A stretch of 9,441 nt of DNA from Actinomycetes bacterium. Lineage in GTDB: Bacteria; Actinomycetota; Acidimicrobiia; Acidimicrobiales; Microtrichaceae. Positions 6,752 through 9,441 of this stretch are shown piece after piece. The stretch spans positions 1-9,441 of the forward strand of contig JAFAFN010000573.1 in assembly GCA_023423475.1 (NCBI GenBank), given 5' to 3'. The notes beneath the pieces were generated by a model that searched no databases, was not told where the DNA came from, and was given only the letters and a program-made list of their open reading frames with translations. The translations under genes were made by a program, and so were the position numbers. Positions within the stretch are counted from its first letter, which is position 1; every line of letters begins with the position of its first letter.

Positions 6752-6800
6752 CGACTCTGGGACCGCCGGTCGACACCGACATCACCCCTTGAGGATGATC
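6752..6800 (-). promoter_or_regulatory. Conserved promoter module of the DUF7144 gene
   Basis: On the minus strand the box at 6800-6777 has the core ATCATCCTCAAGGGGTGAT followed by GTCG, differing at two positions from the DUF1269 operon copy. CAGAGTCG (6759-6752) follows after exactly 17 nt and differs at one position from CACAGTCG there. The inferred transcription start is near 6747, about 46 nt before the ATG. The box lies in the gap between DUF7144 and the divergent plus-strand genes, so it could also act on those. Confidence 0.65.
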
Positions 6801-6881
6801 CGCTCGTGAGGTCGCTTTCGTAGCGTCGGAGTGACTCATCACGGCTGACCAACCTGATGCCCGTGCCGATCGGAGGAGCTC

Positions 6882-6971
6882 ATGGACGGATCGCTGAACA
6901 CGGATCGATCGTGTCCGAGTGGGCCCCGATGGTTCCGCTCTTCATCCGCCCCAACCCGCTTCTGTGGGTGA
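6882..6971 (+). CDS. Possible 29-codon leader ORF
   Basis: The ATG at 6882 has the best ribosome binding site in this intergenic region, CGGAGGAGCTC directly upstream. The frame runs 29 codons (starting MDGSLNTDRS, ending APTRFCG) to a TGA at 6969, five nucleotides before the ATG of the 73-aa gene, which has only a weak site of its own. That arrangement suggests translational coupling. The peptide resembles no family I know and has no codon pattern proving it is coding; the site could instead serve a spurious ORF. Confidence 0.35.
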   Translation: MDGSLNTDRSCPSGPRWFRSSSAPTRFCG

Positions 6972-6976
6972 ACTCG

Positions 6977-7198
6977 ATGTCGGCGCGGTATCGCATCACG
7001 GTGTCAGGACCGCAGTCCGCGGTGCTCGTCCATGCCGTGGAAGAACTCGGCTCGTACGAGCTCGTCGCCAGCTCGGCCAATCAGTCCACCATCCTGGCCA
7101 CTGTCATGGACGAGTCCGCTCTTCACGGCGTGCTGCATCGCCTGCAGACGCTGAGGGTTGATCTGCTCGAGGTGGTTCGTGTCGACCGCCACCGGTAG
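6977..7198 (+). CDS. Conserved hypothetical small protein, 73 aa
   Basis: The likely protein begins SARYRITVSGPQSAVLVHAV and ends with an alpha/beta half, DESALHGVLHRLQTL then RVDLLEVVRVDRHR (45-73). The strand-helix-strand-helix-strand alternation suggests a small ACT-like or ferredoxin-like fold, probably a dimerisation or ligand-binding module. Similar small proteins with the ALHGxLxRLxxLxxxLxEV pattern are familiar from actinobacteria, without a known function. The frame is open from 6857 (ATG) and also offers an ATG at 6929; I prefer 6977 because the upstream residues look unlike the family and 6977 sits just after the leader-ORF stop. The large STAND regulator follows on the same strand 85-110 nt downstream, so a regulatory partnership is possible. 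Confidence 0.7.
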   Translation: MSARYRITVSGPQSAVLVHAVEELGSYELVASSANQSTILATVMDESALHGVLHRLQTLRVDLLEVVRVDRHR

Positions 7199-7230
7199 CG
7201 GTGTTCCACCAGCGAACAAGATGAGAGAGG

Positions 7231-7259
7231 CGCCGAACACATTTCTGCAACTTTCGGCG
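7231..7259. repeat. Inverted repeat upstream of the LAL regulator
   Basis: CGCCGAA (7231-7237) and TTCGGCG (7253-7259) are exact reverse complements with 15 nt between them. The arm centres are 22 bp apart, about two helical turns, as for a dimeric operator. It lies 33 nt after the 73-aa stop and just upstream of a weak -10-like CATACT (7272-7277). It may be an operator for the regulator gene or a terminator stem for the small gene. Confidence 0.45.
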
Positions 7260-7307
7260 TCATCCGTTGGCCATACTACGGTCATGAACGCAAGGGCCGA
7301 GGTTCGT

Positions 7308-9441
7308 ATGGCGTCGGCCCTTGTCGTCTCGTCGTCCCTACCCGGGCCGGTGCAGCGAACACGGCTGTGTGCTCGACTCGACGAGATCCCGCCGGGTGGC
7401 ACCGGGCTGATCGTCGCTCCGCCCGGATCGGGAAAGTCGGTGCTCATCGACCAGTGGGTGACCACACAGTCCGACGCGACGGTGTGTGCGCTGACGCTCA
7501 CCGGACGTCGCGATGGGGGCACGACGCTGGCATCAGCGCTGGTCGACGCGTTCGATCGCACCGCCATCGCCGTCGCCCCTCCGCAGGTGGCGATGGTGAG
7601 CGCAGGGAGTGCCCGGGTGGGCGACGACCTCCTCGGCGACGTCCTCGGTGCGCTGCACGACCACGAGGGCGAGGTGGTCATCGTGCTCGACGACGCGCAC
7701 GTCCTCGAAGGCCCCGATCTCGACGCGCAGCTGGGAACCCTCGCTGCCGGTCTGCCACCCCAGGCTCGACTGATCATCTCGACCCGTTGGGATCTTGCCC
7801 TTCCGTCTCGGTCTCTGCGCCTGTCGGGTCGTCTGGTCGAGCTCCGGGAGGCGGAGCTGGCCTTCAGGGCGGACGAAGCAGGCCAGCTGCTCGAGCAGGT
7901 CAGTGGTCGCTCGCTCGACGAGGACCAGGTCGGAGCGCTGGTTGATCGAACTGATGGATGGGCGGCCGGACTGCAACTGGCAGCTATCTCACTGCAGAGG
8001 TCACCCGATCCGGGAGCGTTCGTCGCGGACTTCACCGGGACCGACCACCTGGTGGTCGAGTACCTCACCGGGGAGGTGCTCGACACGCTCGATGATGCGA
8101 CACGGCGATTCCTCAGCCGTACCGCAGTGCTCCCCTGGCTCTCCGCCGAGCTCTGCGACGCTGTCACCGGAGGCTCCGATGGTCGAGAGCAGTTGCGTGA
8201 GCTGTCGAGACGGTCGCTCTTCCTGGTCCCGTTGGACCACCGGGGCGAACGGTTCCGCTACCACCACCTGTTCGTCGACCTGTTGCGCTTCCAGTTCACC
8301 GAGCAGCACGAGCTCGATGAGCAACGACGTGTTCGTATCGCCGCCGCGGAGTGGCTGGCGGCGCGAGGCCACGTCGGCGAAGCCGTGGAACAACTGCTCG
8401 AAGCGGGCGAGAGCGAGCGGGCCTTCGCCGTCGTGATGGCTCACGGCCGACAATTTCTCGAGCGCAGCGAAGCGGCGAGCATGGAGACGTGGTTCGACCG
8501 CATCCTCCGTGCACGCCCCGACGGCCCTCCGGTGGTCGCCATCAACCTGCTCGCTTCACAGATCGCCTCGCAGCGCTACATCGGGGCGGCCGAGACCCAC
8601 CGCCTTCTCTCTCGACGGCTCGACCTCACCCCCGGCGAGCGAATCGTCGCCGATGCGCTCTACTCGTGCCTCTGCCTGGACGAGCTGCCACCGGCGGACA
8701 CCATCGAGCTGACGAACGCAGTGTTGGCAGGTCTCCCTCGCGTCGCCCCCGAGGACATGCCCGACGTGCTGGGCCTCGACGGCGCGACCAGCGCCGAAGC
8801 GTTCGCCGGCTGCATGCAGGCCTACGCACACTTCAAGGCGGGACGTCTCGCCACCGCCGCACGGACGTTCCGGTGGGTCTGTGACCTCCGAGGCATGCAG
8901 TACGTCGTCTGGCGAATCCACACTCAGAGCGCCATGGCACTGATCGGAGCGCTGACCGGCCGACTCGGCGAAGCCGAACAGCTCGCCCACCGCACGCTGG
9001 ACATCGCCGCCGCGTCCGACCTCAGCCTGCACACCTGCACCACTGCATCGCATCTGGCGCTGGCCGCCGTCGCGCTCGAGCGTGGGCGACCGCTCCAGGC
9101 ATCACCTCATCTGCGCGAGTCGGGGCGACGGACCCAACGCGATCGGGGACGCTTCTTCTCCGATGTCCACACGCTGCTCGACGTACGCCATCTGGCACTC
9201 ACCGAAGGTCCGCGCGCCGGGATCCAACGCATCCGGACGGGACTCGACACCTCGTCGGCATGCTCGCTCATCGTCGAAGCCGCTTCCGCGCTCGAGTGCC
9301 GCTTGCTGATCGAGCTCGGATCAACCAACCTTCTCCAGCCACTGCTGCTCCGAGCTGCGAACACTCCGATGTCCGCCCCGGTGAACGTCGACCTCGCGCT
9401 CGCGCTGACCAACGTGGCACGAGCTGCCAGCGAGCTAGAAC
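7308..9441 (+). CDS. MalT/LAL-type STAND ATPase transcriptional regulator, 3' end outside window
   Basis: Large ATP-dependent regulator; about 711 codons are visible and the frame is still open at the right edge. Numbering from the ATG at 7308: Walker A APPGSGKS (37-44), Walker B VVIVLDDAHVL (123-133, Asp-Asp 128-129), a sensor-like LIISTRWD (155-162), DRTDGWAAGLQLAAISL (213-229, typical of MalT-like ATPases) and the winged-helix RFRYHHLFVDLLR (315-327). After about residue 335 it becomes helical repeats (TPR-like). The family usually ends in a LuxR-type HTH at about 850-900 residues; that part lies outside, so the class is inferred from the N-terminal half. Start choice: 7308 has GAGG about 5 nt upstream and the usual short lead-in before the P-loop; ATGs at 7284 and 7221 are in frame but lack a ribosome site. 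No signal identifies the inducer. Confidence 0.88.
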   Translation, partial: MASALVVSSSLPGPVQRTRLCARLDEIPPGGTGLIVAPPGSGKSVLIDQWVTTQSDATVCALTLTGRRDGGTTLASALVDAFDRTAIAVAPPQVAMVSAGSARVGDDLLGDVLGALHDHEGEVVIVLDDAHVLEGPDLDAQLGTLAAGLPPQARLIISTRWDLALPSRSLRLSGRLVELREAELAFRADEAGQLLEQVSGRSLDEDQVGALVDRTDGWAAGLQLAAISLQRSPDPGAFVADFTGTDHLVVEYLTGEVLDTLDDATRRFLSRTAVLPWLSAELCDAVTGGSDGREQLRELSRRSLFLVPLDHRGERFRYHHLFVDLLRFQFTEQHELDEQRRVRIAAAEWLAARGHVGEAVEQLLEAGESERAFAVVMAHGRQFLERSEAASMETWFDRILRARPDGPPVVAINLLASQIASQRYIGAAETHRLLSRRLDLTPGERIVADALYSCLCLDELPPADTIELTNAVLAGLPRVAPEDMPDVLGLDGATSAEAFAGCMQAYAHFKAGRLATAARTFRWVCDLRGMQYVVWRIHTQSAMALIGALTGRLGEAEQLAHRTLDIAAASDLSLHTCTTASHLALAAVALERGRPLQASPHLRESGRRTQRDRGRFFSDVHTLLDVRHLALTEGPRAGIQRIRTGLDTSSACSLIVEAASALECRLLIELGSTNLLQPLLLRAANTPMSAPVNVDLALALTNVARAASELE

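Noticed and set aside
3917..6913. Repeated ACGGATCGATCGT at about 3917-3929 and 6900-6912
   Set aside because: A 13-nt match is expected about once by chance in a window this size, and the sequence is mostly CGAT repeats.
7272..7286. Leaderless start of the regulator at ATG 7284 from CATACT as -10
   Set aside because: Possible, but no matching -35 is visible, and the ATG at 7308 with GAGG gives a better start; kept only as an alternative.
7004..8167. 387-aa minus-strand frame antisense to the regulator
   Set aside because: Ser/Arg/Thr-rich shadow of the ATPase frame, which has clear Walker A and B motifs.

Overview
The window is GC-rich, densely coding DNA (about two-thirds G+C by eye). Start codons are ATG or GTG, third positions are mostly G or C, and several small proteins belong to families typical of Actinomycetota (DUF6325, DUF7144, SHOCT). 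A non-model high-GC actinobacterium is the best reading. A lineage such as Acidimicrobiia is possible but cannot be fixed from sequence alone. I saw no rRNA, tRNA, CRISPR array, transposase or phage gene.

Layout. The left part (positions 1 to 3630) is transcribed on the minus strand. Read 5' to 3' it encodes a DUF1269 membrane protein, a DUF6325 protein and a small SHOCT-domain protein, tightly packed. A 113-nt gap with a 26-bp perfect palindrome follows, then an AdiC/ArcD-like APC amino-acid antiporter and a carbamate kinase (arcC) that runs off the left edge. The antiporter and arcC overlap by 4 bp. From 4022 the plus strand carries a class I-type polyphosphate kinase 2 and a ThrE-type amino-acid exporter. 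A long hairpin at 6248-6285 separates these from a convergent minus-strand DUF7144 membrane protein (6296-6700). Divergent from that gene, on the plus strand, are a possible 29-codon leader ORF, a 73-aa conserved small protein, and the first ~711 codons of a large MalT/LAL-type STAND ATPase regulator that runs off the right edge.

How the genes may work together. Carbamate kinase makes ATP from carbamoyl phosphate, and the antiporter fits the exchange step of an arginine (or agmatine) deiminase pathway. PPK2 interconverts polyphosphate and nucleoside phosphates. With the small stress-type membrane proteins this looks like an energy-limitation or low-oxygen survival island; that is inference.

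The most interesting signal is regulatory. The DUF1269 operon and the separate DUF7144 gene, 3 kb apart, share an upstream module in the same orientation: a 24-nt imperfectly palindromic box (22 of 24 identical), then exactly 17 nt, then an 8-nt element (7 of 8 identical) whose first six bases resemble a -10 box. If that is the -10, the box is centred near -43, where an activator would sit. This suggests a small regulon under an unidentified regulator.
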